A stretch of DNA of 64,000 bases from Streptomyces sp. NBC_01446 (lineage in GTDB: Bacteria; Actinomycetota; Actinomycetes; Streptomycetales; Streptomycetaceae): NCBI RefSeq assembly GCF_026340095.1, contig NZ_JAPEPO010000002.1, positions 868,001 to 932,000 on the forward strand. The letters are read 5' to 3'. The position numbers and the translations under genes were made by a program. Below the pieces are notes generated by a model that saw nothing but the letters and a program-made list of their open reading frames with translations, was not told the origin of the DNA and searched no databases. Shown piece by piece: positions 31,916 through 40,427 of the stretch (position 1 is the stretch's first letter; each line of letters opens with the position of its first letter).

Positions 31916-32311
31916 GCAGGTCGTCGATGGCTGCCGTCGGCTGTCGACCGGCGGTGGGCGCCGGAACTCACCGCGCTGATCACCGACGGCGAAACCGCAC
32001 CGGTACCGCGCCCCATCCACACGCTCCCGAACCGGCACCGTTGGGACCGCATGCCCGGGGTGACGCTCCTCCGTGACGCCGCGCACCTCATGCCGCCGTC
32101 CGGCGAGGGCGCGAACCTGGCGATGCTCGACGGCGCTGACCTCGGGCGGGCGATCGCCGCGCACCCCGACGGCCTGGAAGCGGCGCTCACCGTCTACGAA
32201 GAGGCGATGTTCCCGCGCAGCGAGTCGGAAGCCGCGGATGCCCACCGGCTCATGGCGCTCTGCCTCGACGACCGGGCACCGCACAGCCTCATCGACTTCC
32301 TCACCGGCTGA
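31916..32311 (+). pseudogene. C-terminal fragment of a TetX-like FAD monooxygenase
   Basis: PIHTLPNRHRWDRMPGVTLL, RDAAHLMPPSGEGANLAMLDGADL, GRAIAAHPDG: this is the second FAD-binding motif and C-terminal helix of TetX/aromatic-ring hydroxylase-like monooxygenases. The motif GDAAH has become RDAAH, which would impair FAD binding. The first 250 or so residues are gone and the piece is fused in frame to the sigma factor scrap. Confidence 0.7.
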
Positions 32312-32334
32312 GATGATCCGCGGCGCGGGCCGGT

Positions 32335-33072
32335 TCAGGACGGGGCGCCGCTCAGGACTTCCACCTTGCCGGTGTCGAGTGAGTAATAGGCGCCGACCAC
32401 GGCGAGGTCGCCCTTCTTCACGAGTGGGGAAAGGTCGTCGTTGGTGCGCAGATCGGTCGCGGTCAGGGTGACCTGCGCGCGGGCCATGGTCTCGACGGGG
32501 TCGGCGCCGCCCTCGCGGACTGCCTGCCGATACGCCGGTTCCAGAGCCTTGACGATCGCCTGCAAGTTGCCCGGCAGGGGTTTGCTGTCACGCAGGGACT
32601 CGTACGCCGCCTTGACCGCGCCGCACCGCTGATGGCCGAGGACCACGATGAGCGGGGTGCCGCTCGTCATGGGCCCGTATTCGACAGAACCGGTGACGAC
32701 CGGCCCGATCGCCTCCCCGCCCGTGCGCATCACGTAGAGGTCGCCGAGCCCGGTGTCGAAGAGGAGTTCAGGCGGCACGCGGGAGTCGATGCACGAAAGG
32801 ACCGACCCGTACGGCTCCTGTTGCTGAGCCACCAGCTCACGACGGTCCGGATCCCGGTCGGGGTGCTGAAGGTCCCCGCTCACCCAGCGCTTGTTGCCCT
32901 CCATCAGCCTCGTGAATGCCGCCACGGACGTGGTCGGCGGAGGCAGCGGCGAAGTGCTGGACGGTGTGGTGACGGCGCTGGTCGTCGGTGTGCACCCCGC
33001 GAGCGCGACCGTGGCACTGGCGAGTGCGCCGGCGAGCAGAACTCTGCGATTCGGAGACTCTGCTGTGTCCAT
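32335..33072 (-). CDS. Lipoprotein beta-carbonic anhydrase
   Basis: The protein has 245 residues. It converts CO2 and bicarbonate. A twin-Arg-containing signal peptide ends in lipobox LAGC with Cys27, so the enzyme is probably anchored outside the membrane; about 25 Ser/Thr/Pro residues then form a tether. Zinc ligands are in CIDSRVPPE and GHQRCGAV. Exported beta-class enzymes of this sort occur in actinomycetes. GAGGGGA precedes the ATG giving MDTAESPNRR; upstream frame extension lacks family character. It is monocistronic. Confidence 0.9.
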   Translation of the reverse strand: MDTAESPNRRVLLAGALASATVALAGCTPTTSAVTTPSSTSPLPPPTTSVAAFTRLMEGNKRWVSGDLQHPDRDPDRRELVAQQQEPYGSVLSCIDSRVPPELLFDTGLGDLYVMRTGGEAIGPVVTGSVEYGPMTSGTPLIVVLGHQRCGAVKAAYESLRDSKPLPGNLQAIVKALEPAYRQAVREGGADPVETMARAQVTLTATDLRTNDDLSPLVKKGDLAVVGAYYSLDTGKVEVLSGAPS

Positions 33073-33519
33073 CGGTCGTTCCCCTCGGTGCTGTGTACCG
33101 CTCGCACACGCCCATGCGTCCTGACAGGGGCGATTGTGCTGCCAGGTACGGGTGAAGTGACGGCAGGCGCGAGCGGGCGCGCGGCACATTGCCACCGGCG
33201 GGCTAGGGGCTTTCGTTCGGCCCAGGCTGCGAACGCGGCCGACGAGATGGTCGTGGGTTCGCTGTCCATCAGCGTGTACAGCGCGGGGCAGCTGGGCGGC
33301 AACTGAGCCACACGTCCGTGGCGGGCTCGAGCGTCCGGCATGCGGAGTCAGGTTCAGTCGTGCGGGTGGGCCGACGGTGGCGGGCGTGGGTGTGGAGGCG
33401 AGGACGAGCGGGATGTGGTCGGCGCCCTGTTCGGGCGCGATGCCCGGCGTGTCACCGACGGCGCGTCCGGCGCGCTCGCGGGTCGGTTCGCCAACGGCGG
33501 ACGGGCCCAGGTGCAGCCG
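33073..33519. other. Intergenic region, no supported gene
   Basis: The 447 bases between the carbonic anhydrase start and the TetR stop have open frames on both strands, but none has a ribosome site plus protein-like composition. A short plus-strand frame ends VVGSLSISVYSAGQLGGN at 33306, and could be the tail of a lost gene. I cannot assign anything. Confidence 0.4.
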
Positions 33520-34125
33520 TCAGCCGCCGTCAGGCCACGCCGCCAGCGCCAGCTCGGCCACCTGGGACAGCTCGGCGGCGTCCGCTCCGTCCCGTGCGCG
33601 CTGTGAAAGTCCCTGCACGATCGTGGCGAAGTAGGAGGCCAGGGCCGACGCATCGGCCCCGGCCGGCAGCTCCCCTTCTTCCTGGGCCCGGCGCAGGCGC
33701 TCCTCGATGGCGGCCAGGCCCGCGTTGCGCACGTCGCGCAGGAACTTGGCGATCTCGTCGTCCTGCGCAGTGACGTTGGTGGCCGCACTGATGGCCAGGC
33801 AGCCCGCCGGGTGCGACGGATCCGCGTAGACCGCCGCCGCCTCACGCAGGATCCGGGACACGGCGCCGCGTGCCGTCGGCTCCTCGGCCAGCGCACGCGC
33901 CGGGAAGGACCCCACCGGCGACCGCCCGTACACCTCGACAGCCTCTCTGAAGAGCGCCTTCTTGTCGCCGAACGCCGCATAGAGACTGCCCGGGCGGATG
34001 CCCATCGCCTCCGTCAGCTCGCCCAGCGAGGTCGCCTCGAATCCGCGCTCCCAGAACAGTCGAATGGCCGCCTCCAGCGCCGCGTCCCGGTCGAACGTGC
34101 GGGGACGCCCTCGTGCCTTGCTCAT
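33520..34125 (-). CDS. TetR-family regulator (TetR_C_16/AcrR-like)
   Basis: The protein has 201 residues. The DNA-binding part is GRPRTFDRDAALEAAIRLFWERGFE then TSLGELTEAMGIRPGSLYAAFGDKKALF, a variant with SLYAAFGDK common among regulators of small reductases. The C-terminal ligand domain contains CLAISAATNV and LASYFATIVQGLSQRARDG. ATG at 34125 was chosen (MSKARGRP). Two 16-bp operator-like repeats lie just upstream, between it and the divergent small membrane protein gene, which it probably controls along with itself. Confidence 0.88.
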   Translation of the reverse strand: MSKARGRPRTFDRDAALEAAIRLFWERGFEATSLGELTEAMGIRPGSLYAAFGDKKALFREAVEVYGRSPVGSFPARALAEEPTARGAVSRILREAAAVYADPSHPAGCLAISAATNVTAQDDEIAKFLRDVRNAGLAAIEERLRRAQEEGELPAGADASALASYFATIVQGLSQRARDGADAAELSQVAELALAAWPDGG

Positions 34126-34136
34126 GCCCGCCATTC

Positions 34137-34190
34137 TAGAGCGCTCGCTCAAAAACTCATGCTAGGGTCCATTCTTGAGCAGTCACTCAA
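34137..34190. promoter_or_regulatory. Two 16-bp TetR operator candidates
   Basis: 34137-34152 reads TAGAGCGCTCGCTCAA and 34175-34190 reads TTGAGCAGTCACTCAA. Both fit TTGAGYGnnYGCTCAA-like symmetry with few mismatches, and their centres are 38 bp apart. They lie between the divergent TetR and membrane protein genes. Confidence 0.6.
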
Positions 34191-34220
34191 CAAATAGCCT
34201 ACCGAGGAGGCCCTCACCCC

Positions 34221-34667
34221 ATGAACGGACATCTGGACAGGCGACCGGTCGGACAGGTGAAGAGGCTTCCGGGCGAACAGGCGGAGAGACGTGCGGGCGG
34301 ACAGCTCGACGCGCACCGGCACGACGAGGGGCACACCGTCGCCGGTTGGGCCGGCTTCGCTGTTGCCACCGGTGGGGCGATCAGCACAGGCCTCGGCATC
34401 TGCGGCTGGCGCCCGGGGATCTGGCTGGGGATCTGCGTCCTGGCCTCGGCGACGCTGGTCACATGGGGCCTGCACCTCGCGGGCTGGGGCAAGCCGCCCG
34501 GCCCGCGACCTTCGGATCTCAGGGGCCGGGACCGCGGCGCACGCAACGGGCACCCGGATTGCCTCGGGTGCCGACTGGCCGGGCGCCGCGGGGTTCCGGC
34601 GCGTCAGGACGTCACCTCCGAGCCCACCACCACACCCGCGGAAGCGCCTTCCCCCGCCGACCTCTGA
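34221..34667 (+). CDS. Small membrane protein with two helices, HG-type conserved family
   Basis: The protein has 148 residues. The hydrophilic, Arg/Gln-rich N-terminus (about 35 residues) precedes two membrane helices (VAGWAGFAVATGGAISTGLGI and GIWLGICVLASATLVTWGLHLAG). The C-terminus contains NGHPDCLGCRLAGRRG, a phrase I have seen in uncharacterised streptomycete proteins. A clear GAGGAGG is upstream of the ATG. It is divergent from TetR, with putative operators between. Function is unknown. Confidence 0.7.
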   Translation: MNGHLDRRPVGQVKRLPGEQAERRAGGQLDAHRHDEGHTVAGWAGFAVATGGAISTGLGICGWRPGIWLGICVLASATLVTWGLHLAGWGKPPGPRPSDLRGRDRGARNGHPDCLGCRLAGRRGVPARQDVTSEPTTTPAEAPSPADL

Positions 34668-34726
34668 CACGGGCGACGACCAGGGCGCACCGGGCGTGCA
34701 TGAACCCACTCCTCATGACCGCTGGC

Positions 34727-34752
34727 ATTATGCAGGTGAATACCTGCATAAT
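34727..34752. promoter_or_regulatory. Perfect 26-bp palindromic operator before arsR-AHSA1 fusion
   Basis: Arms ATTATGCAGGT and ACCTGCATAAT are exact inverted repeats around GAAT, ending six bases before the GTG start at 34759. The AT-rich outer bases overlap where a -10 box or transcript start would be. Such placement fits autorepression by the ArsR-type protein encoded immediately downstream. Confidence 0.8.
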
Positions 34753-34758
34753 CGGAGT

Positions 34759-35568
34759 GTGAGCCACGAAGCGACAGGCATGGACCAGGTCTTCAAAGCG
34801 CTGGCCGATCCCACCCGGCGTCGGCTGCTCGACCGTCTGCGCGAGCACAACGGCCAAACGTTGCGGGAGCTGTGCGAACGCCTGGACATGGCGCGCCAGT
34901 CAGCCACCCAGCATCTCGACATCCTGGAGCGGGCCGGCCTCGTGACCGTCGTCCGGCGCGGACGCGAACGGCTTCACTACCTCAATCCGGCCCCGATCCA
35001 CGAGATCGAGGAACGCTGGATCTCCGAGTTCGACAAGCCCCGTCTGCAAGCGATCAGCGCCATCAGGAACCAGGCAGAGGAGTACGCCATGACCAGCGGA
35101 TCAGCATCCGTACCGTCCTACGTCTACGTCACCTACATCCGGGCCGGAGCGGAGCAGGTGTGGCAGGCCCTGACCGACGCAGACCTGACGGCGCACTACT
35201 GGGGACACGCCAACGTCTCCGACTGGCAGCCGGGCTCGGCCTGGGAACACCGACGCGTCGACGGATCGGGGGCCGTCGACGTAGTCGGTCAGGTCCTCAA
35301 GGCCGAGCCGCCGACGCGTCTGGTCATCACGTTCGAGGACACCCCGGACGCCCGGCCGCCGCGCGACCCGTCCGTCGTCACCTTCCTCGTCGAGCCGCAC
35401 GAAGACATCGTCCGGCTCACCGTGACCCACGAGAACCTCCCCAACTCGGAGATGCTGAACGGTATTTCACAGGGATGGCCGGCCGTCCTCGCGAACCTCA
35501 AGTCGCTGCTCGAGACCGGCGAGGTGCTCCCGCAGGCGCCGTGGAGCATGTCGAGCTCGCACGCCTGA
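34759..35568 (+). CDS. ArsR-family regulator fused to an AHSA1/SRPBCC domain
   Basis: The protein has 269 residues. Residues 8-100 are an ArsR winged helix (MDQVFKALADPTRRRLLDRL, ELCERLDMARQSATQHLDIL, ERAGLVTVVRRGRERLHYLN). Residues 115-255 are an AHSA1-type SRPBCC domain (VYVTYIRAGAEQVWQALTDA, LTAHYWGHANVSDWQPGSAW). It probably senses a hydrophobic ligand in the SRPBCC pocket, since metal-binding Cys pairs are absent. GTG 34759 or ATG 34780 could start it. A perfect palindrome just upstream should be its operator. A DinB-like gene follows at 62 bp spacing, likely cotranscribed. Confidence 0.87.
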   Translation: MSHEATGMDQVFKALADPTRRRLLDRLREHNGQTLRELCERLDMARQSATQHLDILERAGLVTVVRRGRERLHYLNPAPIHEIEERWISEFDKPRLQAISAIRNQAEEYAMTSGSASVPSYVYVTYIRAGAEQVWQALTDADLTAHYWGHANVSDWQPGSAWEHRRVDGSGAVDVVGQVLKAEPPTRLVITFEDTPDARPPRDPSVVTFLVEPHEDIVRLTVTHENLPNSEMLNGISQGWPAVLANLKSLLETGEVLPQAPWSMSSSHA

Positions 35569-35630
35569 AGCGGCAGGAACGACAGCCCCTCCCCCCGAAG
35601 TCACTCCGCGCAGGACTCAAGGAAGAAGCC

Positions 35631-36134
35631 ATGGTGGACACCATTTCCCTTCGAGACGCCTACCGCACGCTGCTGGACGCCGCCTCCACAGTGGCCGGCT
35701 CCGGGGACACGAGCCCCGTCCCGCCCACCGGCGAGTGGAACGCCGACCAGATCCTCGCCCACGTCGCCATCGTCAACGCCGCCACCATCGCGACCGTCTC
35801 CGCTGCGTCCGCGGGAGCACCCACGACGTACGACACCCGCACGGCGCACGACATCTGGACCATCGAGCACGTCATCGCGCTCGCCGGCGGCAACGCGGGG
35901 CTCCGGGAGCGCATCCGCCTCCAGGCAGACGCCCTCTGCGCCCTCGGCGGCCCGATGCTGAGCGAGACCGAGCTCGACACGCTGGTGCCCGCCTTGCTGC
36001 TGTCCCACGACAAGCTCCTGGTCAATCAGCCCCTCCCGCTCAGGGACCTCATCACGGGCCTGGCGGACGTGGAACTGCCCGGCCACACCCGACAACTCCT
36101 GGCCCTGCTGCCACAACCGGCGGCAGATGACTAG
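35631..36134 (+). CDS. DinB/mycothiol-dependent-isomerase-like helical protein
   Basis: The protein has 167 residues. The beginning (SLRDAYRTLLDAASTVAGSG followed by PVPPTGEWNADQILAHVAIVNAATIATVSA) resembles the four-helix DinB/MDMPI N-terminal fold, with a His in the ILAHV position of a metal-binding site. The last part (LLLSHDKLLVNQPLPLRDLITGLADVELPGHTRQLLAL) is also helical. Members often depend on thiol cofactors such as mycothiol. AAGGAAG precedes the ATG. It follows the ArsR-AHSA1 gene, a pairing seen often enough to suggest a common stress role. Confidence 0.7.
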   Translation: MVDTISLRDAYRTLLDAASTVAGSGDTSPVPPTGEWNADQILAHVAIVNAATIATVSAASAGAPTTYDTRTAHDIWTIEHVIALAGGNAGLRERIRLQADALCALGGPMLSETELDTLVPALLLSHDKLLVNQPLPLRDLITGLADVELPGHTRQLLALLPQPAADD

Positions 36135-36155
36135 GGGTTGGAAGACCCCCGGCCC

Positions 36156-38168
36156 TCAACGCGCCCGCACCACATCCAGTTCCGCCACCGCCGCGAACCG
36201 GTTCTGGTCGCCGTGTTCGCTCAGCGCCCGCAGGGCGACATGGCGCGCGGTGACCGGGGCCACCGGGACCACGTACTCGGTGCGGTCGTTCGGGAAGGCG
36301 CCGGTTGCCACCTTCCGCCAGGTGGCTCCGTCGTCGGACACCAACACCTCGTACGCCTTCACCCGGCCGTTCGTGCCGCCGTCCTGACGTGGCATGTAGC
36401 GGATGCCGGAGATGTGTTGCTCGCGGCCGAGGTCGATGGAGAGTTGCTGGGGAAGTGCGGCGCTGTAGTCACTGTGCCAGTGCGTGTACGGGTCGTTGTC
36501 GACGGCTCGCGAGGCCTGGCCGGGCTCGCCGGTCGTCTCCTGGCTCGTGGCGGTCGCCGTCCAGCCGGTTTGGCTCAGCATGCCCGGGTTGTTGCCGATG
36601 TCGCCGGCGACGGGCAGGGGCAGGGCGTCACCGACCTGGTCGTAGCGGTCGAGGAAGGGACGTACGTCGGAGCCCGCGGGGGTGGCCCAGGTCCGCTCGG
36701 CGACGACGGCCAGGGGACGCCGGGCGAAGTAGTCGACCCAGCTGACCGGGAAGGTCTGGGTGTGGTCCGACCAGCGGGCGACGCGGTAGCCCAGGATGCC
36801 GTCCCGCTGGGTGAACGCGTAGTCGCGGTAGGTGGTGCGGATGTCGAAGAAGCCGTAACTGCCGGGCGTGGCACCGAATCCCGGGCTCACGTACAGGGGT
36901 CCGTCCTGGGTGCCGATGGTCCGGTACCCCTTCGCGGCCCGGCCTTCCGGGCTCGACAGCCATTCGTTGACCACGATCCGCTTGTCGGGGGTGATGCTGG
37001 TGGGCTGCTGGTAGTCCCACCACTGCCAGACCTGGGTGGTCTTTCCGTGGTCACGTACGGTCCGGTCGAGGTCGTTGATGAATTCGACGAGCGCGTCGCC
37101 GACGTAGGGATACCCCTTCGCCTTCTGGTAGGCGACGAGTTCGGGGCAGGCCTTCTGCGCCGCCTCCAGTGGCACTTCGTCCGTGCCGACGTGGATGTAA
37201 GGGCTCTTCCTGAAGATGTCGGCGACCTCTTCGACGAGGTCGCGGGCGAAGGCGCGGGTGGCGGGCTTGGTGTAGTCGAGGGTCCAGTGGCCCAGGTCCG
37301 ACCCCTCCCAGCTGGTGTGGGGGCGGGCCATCGACTCGCAGGAGAAGGAGAGTTCGGGCTTGGCGGTGCCGATGGCCACGGAGTGTCCGGGCAGGTCGAT
37401 CTCCGGGACGATGGTCACTCCGTACTGCTCGGCGTAGTCCTCGAGGTCCCTCAATTCCCCTGTGGTGTAGTGCTGTTCGGCGACGATCTCCGGGTACTTC
37501 GCGCTCTCGACGCGGTAGCCGTTCCAGTCCGAGAGGTGGAGGTGGAAGGTGTTGAGCTTGTACCACGCGCTCTGGCGGATCTGCTGCTTCAGATAGTCGA
37601 CGGGGAAGTATTTGCGGCCGACGTCGAGCATCTGCCCGCGATCGCCGAACAGTGGCCAGTCGGTCGCGGTCCCCCGGGCGATGGAATGCGCCCTGGGCGA
37701 GGTGCGCAGCGCCTGGAGGAGGGTGCGGGTGCCATGGATGACGCCTTCCCGCGAGGCGCCGGTCAGGCGGGCGGCGTCTTCGAGGGTGAAACGGTACGCC
37801 TCCCGGCCCGCCGCACCTGGCACGTCGCCGACCCTCAGCCCGATGTCGTGCCCACCTGGGGTTCCGGACACGATGAGCGGCCGCACTCCCTCCTGCGCGT
37901 CCAACTCCCCTGCCAGGAGCCTCGCGGTGGTCCGGAGTTCGGCCACCGCCGAAGGGGCGATGACGATGCGCGTGCGCGGTGTCAGTTCCCAACTCCCTTG
38001 CCCGCCTTGCCAGGAGCGCAGCGACGGGACCGTCACCGGAGCTGGATTGGCCTCCCCGGCGCGTGCGGCGGGCGCGCCGAGCGTGCCGCCGAGCAGCACA
38101 CCCGCGACGACAGGGACGAGCAGGGAAGCCAGCCGGAGACGTGGGCGGCGAGCCGGGCGTGACATCAT
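36156..38168 (-). CDS. Secreted GH20 beta-N-acetylhexosaminidase with F5/8 C domain
   Basis: The protein has 670 residues. It removes terminal GlcNAc/GalNAc from chitin fragments or glycans outside the cell. A signal peptide (RLASLLVPVVAGVLLGGTLG, then APAARA) is followed by a GH20b domain (about 40-170) and the catalytic GH20 barrel (about 175-520) with RGQMLDVGRKYFP, HLHLSDWNGYR and the catalytic Asp-Glu in HVGTDEVP. Residues 530-670 form a discoidin-type (CBM32) carbohydrate-binding domain (SRAVDNDPYTHWHSDY). AAGGGG precedes two adjacent ATGs. HPr and such enzymes share GlcNAc metabolism, but no DasR box was spotted. Confidence 0.92.
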   Translation of the reverse strand: MMSRPARRPRLRLASLLVPVVAGVLLGGTLGAPAARAGEANPAPVTVPSLRSWQGGQGSWELTPRTRIVIAPSAVAELRTTARLLAGELDAQEGVRPLIVSGTPGGHDIGLRVGDVPGAAGREAYRFTLEDAARLTGASREGVIHGTRTLLQALRTSPRAHSIARGTATDWPLFGDRGQMLDVGRKYFPVDYLKQQIRQSAWYKLNTFHLHLSDWNGYRVESAKYPEIVAEQHYTTGELRDLEDYAEQYGVTIVPEIDLPGHSVAIGTAKPELSFSCESMARPHTSWEGSDLGHWTLDYTKPATRAFARDLVEEVADIFRKSPYIHVGTDEVPLEAAQKACPELVAYQKAKGYPYVGDALVEFINDLDRTVRDHGKTTQVWQWWDYQQPTSITPDKRIVVNEWLSSPEGRAAKGYRTIGTQDGPLYVSPGFGATPGSYGFFDIRTTYRDYAFTQRDGILGYRVARWSDHTQTFPVSWVDYFARRPLAVVAERTWATPAGSDVRPFLDRYDQVGDALPLPVAGDIGNNPGMLSQTGWTATATSQETTGEPGQASRAVDNDPYTHWHSDYSAALPQQLSIDLGREQHISGIRYMPRQDGGTNGRVKAYEVLVSDDGATWRKVATGAFPNDRTEYVVPVAPVTARHVALRALSEHGDQNRFAAVAELDVVRAR

Positions 38169-38496
38169 GCGGGCCCCTTCGAGGTGCTGCGGCAGAAGGC
38201 TGGACTCTCGGGCACTCGGACCTGGCAGGGCCACATCATCGACGGTGCGCGATTGTGCGTCAATACGCAATGCACCAAGCATGATTGAGCATGCAGGAGG
38301 GCGAGACGGGACTGGGCAAGGCGAGTGGCCCAGTGCGCGCCGATGATTTTGCTCGGGCGCCGCAGTCATCCAGTCAGTGATAGTGGTGATCCGCGGGCGA
38401 GTAGCCGTATCGGCCACCGACCGAATGACCGGAAGACCGGATCACCACCTGCCAACCGCCTGCCGGCCGGTACGGAACACACCAGGAGACCTTGAG
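38169..38496. other. Divergent promoter region, hexosaminidase / RibD-like gene
   Basis: No gene is seen. An imperfect palindrome around TGCGTCAATACGCA (38256-38269; perfect 5-bp arms, extended by ATTG/CAAT-type bases) lies about 90 bp upstream of the hexosaminidase start and could be a regulator site. The typical DasR-like ACTGGTCTAGACCAGT pattern is absent. Confidence 0.4.
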
Positions 38497-39069
38497 ATGC
38501 GCACTCTGATCAGCACCGCCTTCGTCTCGCTCGACGGCGTTGTCGAGGCCCCGGGCGGCGAGCCCGGCTACCGGAATTCCGGGTGGACCTTCAAAGACGT
38601 CGAATTCCTCCCGGAGGCGTTCGAGATCAAGGGCCGCGAGCAGCAGGAGGCCGCCGCCATGATGATGGGCCGCGTCAGCTACGAGGCGTTCAGCCCCGTC
38701 TGGCCCGGCATGGAGGAATTCGCCCAGTACAAGGCCATGCCCAAGTACGTCGTCTCCACCACCCTCACCGAGGACGAGCTCGTCGCGGACTGGGGCGAGA
38801 CCACGATCCTGCGCTCCCTCGACGAGGTCGCCGCGCTCAAGGAGACCGAGGGCGGGCCGATCATCATCCACGGCAGCGCCGCCCTCAACCGGAGCCTCTC
38901 GGACGCCGGCCTCATCGACCGCTACCACCTGCTCGTCTTCCCGCTGCTGCTCGGCGCGGGCAAGCGCCTGTTCAGCGACACGGACAAGGACACCCAGAAG
39001 CTCAAGCTCGTCGAGGCCGAGGCGTACGCCAACGGTCTGCAGAAGCAGGTGTTCGACGTCGTCCGCTGA
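38497..39069 (+). CDS. RibD C-terminal-domain dihydrofolate reductase-like protein
   Basis: The protein has 190 residues. MRTLISTAFVSLDGVVEAPGG and the later AAAMMMGRVSYEAF, YVVSTTL, IIIHGSAALNRSLSDAGLIDRYHLLVFPLLLGAGKRLF are typical of the RibD_C reductase family found widely in actinomycetes. It would use NADPH; the substrate is unknown. AGGAGA precedes the ATG. The 3' end is close to IS copy B, which inserted 34 bp beyond the stop codon. Confidence 0.87.
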   Translation: MRTLISTAFVSLDGVVEAPGGEPGYRNSGWTFKDVEFLPEAFEIKGREQQEAAAMMMGRVSYEAFSPVWPGMEEFAQYKAMPKYVVSTTLTEDELVADWGETTILRSLDEVAALKETEGGPIIIHGSAALNRSLSDAGLIDRYHLLVFPLLLGAGKRLFSDTDKDTQKLKLVEAEAYANGLQKQVFDVVR

Positions 39070-39103
39070 CCGCGCGGGAACACAAGGGGCACCCACTCCA
39101 AAC

Positions 39104-40425
39104 CTTGAGTTCTAGCGGTGGTTGCAACACCCCAGCTCTCAGGGGTGTTCGATGGAGTTCGAGGTCCGTCCAGAGCGTACGAAGCCGCAGGGCCGGAAGA
39201 AGCTGACGCGTGAGCGGGCCGCATACTTCCAGCTCATGGCACAGGGCTACAGCAACAGGGAAGCCTGCCGGATCGTCGGTGTCGACATCCGGACCGGCAA
39301 GAAGTGGCGCAACGGTAACCACGCGCCGGGCAAGGGCCGCAGGCCACTGCCTCCCGCACCACGGGGAGCGGTCGTCTGCGGCCCGTCGCGGTATCTGCGC
39401 GAGGACGAACGCATCCACATAGCTGATCGGCTGCGGGAGAAGGCCACGATTCGTCAGATCGCCGCTGAGCTGGGCCGCAGTCCGTCCACGATCAGCCGGG
39501 AGATCCGCCGCAACCGCACCGTATTGCACGACTACGGCACCTGGTATTACCGGCCTCATGCTGCCCAGGCCCGCGCCGACGCACGAAGGCCCCGCCCCAA
39601 AGACCGCAAGATCAGCAGGAGCGGGGAACTACGAACGGCCATCCAGGAGATGCTGGATGAGAAGTGGAGCCCCGAACAAATCTGTCAGGCTCTGCGGACA
39701 CGCTTTCCCGACCGGCCGGAGATGCATGTGGTCCACGAGACGGTCTATCAGACCCTCTACCTGCAGGGTCGCGGAGAACTCCGCCGTGAACTCGCTGGAG
39801 CTCTCCGCAGCGGTCGTGCTCGCCGAAAGCCCCGCCGGCAAGCCCAGCAACGGCAACCTCGCTACAGCCATCCCATGGTCATGATCAGCGACCGCCCCGC
39901 CGAGGTGGAAGACCGGGCGGTGCCCGGCCACTGGGAGGGCGACTTGATCATCGGGAAGAACAGCGGTTCGGCGATCGGCACCCTGGTGGAGCGCTCCACC
40001 CGCTACGTCATGCTCCTGCACCTGCCCGCCGACCACGGTGCCGAAGCCGTCCGAGACGCCCTGACGAGCACGGTCACCACGCTGCCCTCCCACCTGGCCC
40101 GCTCCCTCACTTGGGACCAGGGCAGCGAGATGGGCCGTCACCACGAATTCACCCTCGCCACCGACATCCCGGTCTACTTCTGCGACCCGGCCAGTCCCTG
40201 GCAGCGCGGCTCGAACGAGAACACGAACGGCCTGCTGCGGCAATACTTCCCGAAAGGCACAGACCTGTCCGCCCACACTCCCGAACACCTCCGCGCGGTC
40301 GCCGACCAGCTCAACCGCCGCCCACGCAAAACGCTCGGCTGGGAAACCCCAGCCGAGCGCCTCGCTAAGCTCCTGGCCACAGCCAGTTGATCAACCCGTG
40401 TTGCAACGACCCCTGGAATTCGCCA
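39104..40425 (+). mobile_element. IS30-family insertion sequence, copy B (1322 bp)
   Basis: The same length and encoded protein as copy A, in the opposite orientation. The target duplication is AC (39102-39103 and 40426-40427). The left end is CTTGAGTTCTAGCGG and the right end is the complement of TGGCGAATTCCAGGGG, both leading into GTTGCAACAC. Because each copy keeps its own matching duplication, the two inserted independently and the 36-kb segment between has not been flipped by recombination since. Confidence 0.93.
39152..40390 (+). CDS. IS30-family transposase (copy B)
   Basis: Sequence-identical to the transposase of copy A: 412 residues with two N-terminal helix-turn-helix segments and catalytic D264, D322 and E356. 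Intact, so it could supply transposase for both copies. The ATG at 39152 is preferred to the TTG at 39122 inside the end repeat. Confidence 0.93.
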   Translation: MEFEVRPERTKPQGRKKLTRERAAYFQLMAQGYSNREACRIVGVDIRTGKKWRNGNHAPGKGRRPLPPAPRGAVVCGPSRYLREDERIHIADRLREKATIRQIAAELGRSPSTISREIRRNRTVLHDYGTWYYRPHAAQARADARRPRPKDRKISRSGELRTAIQEMLDEKWSPEQICQALRTRFPDRPEMHVVHETVYQTLYLQGRGELRRELAGALRSGRARRKPRRQAQQRQPRYSHPMVMISDRPAEVEDRAVPGHWEGDLIIGKNSGSAIGTLVERSTRYVMLLHLPADHGAEAVRDALTSTVTTLPSHLARSLTWDQGSEMGRHHEFTLATDIPVYFCDPASPWQRGSNENTNGLLRQYFPKGTDLSAHTPEHLRAVADQLNRRPRKTLGWETPAERLAKLLATAS

Positions 40426-40427
40426 AC

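Noticed and set aside
1492..40425. Composite transposon formed by the two IS30 copies
   Set aside because: The outer target duplications do not match (CA on the left, AC on the right) while each copy has its own matching pair, so the 36-kb segment did not move as a unit.
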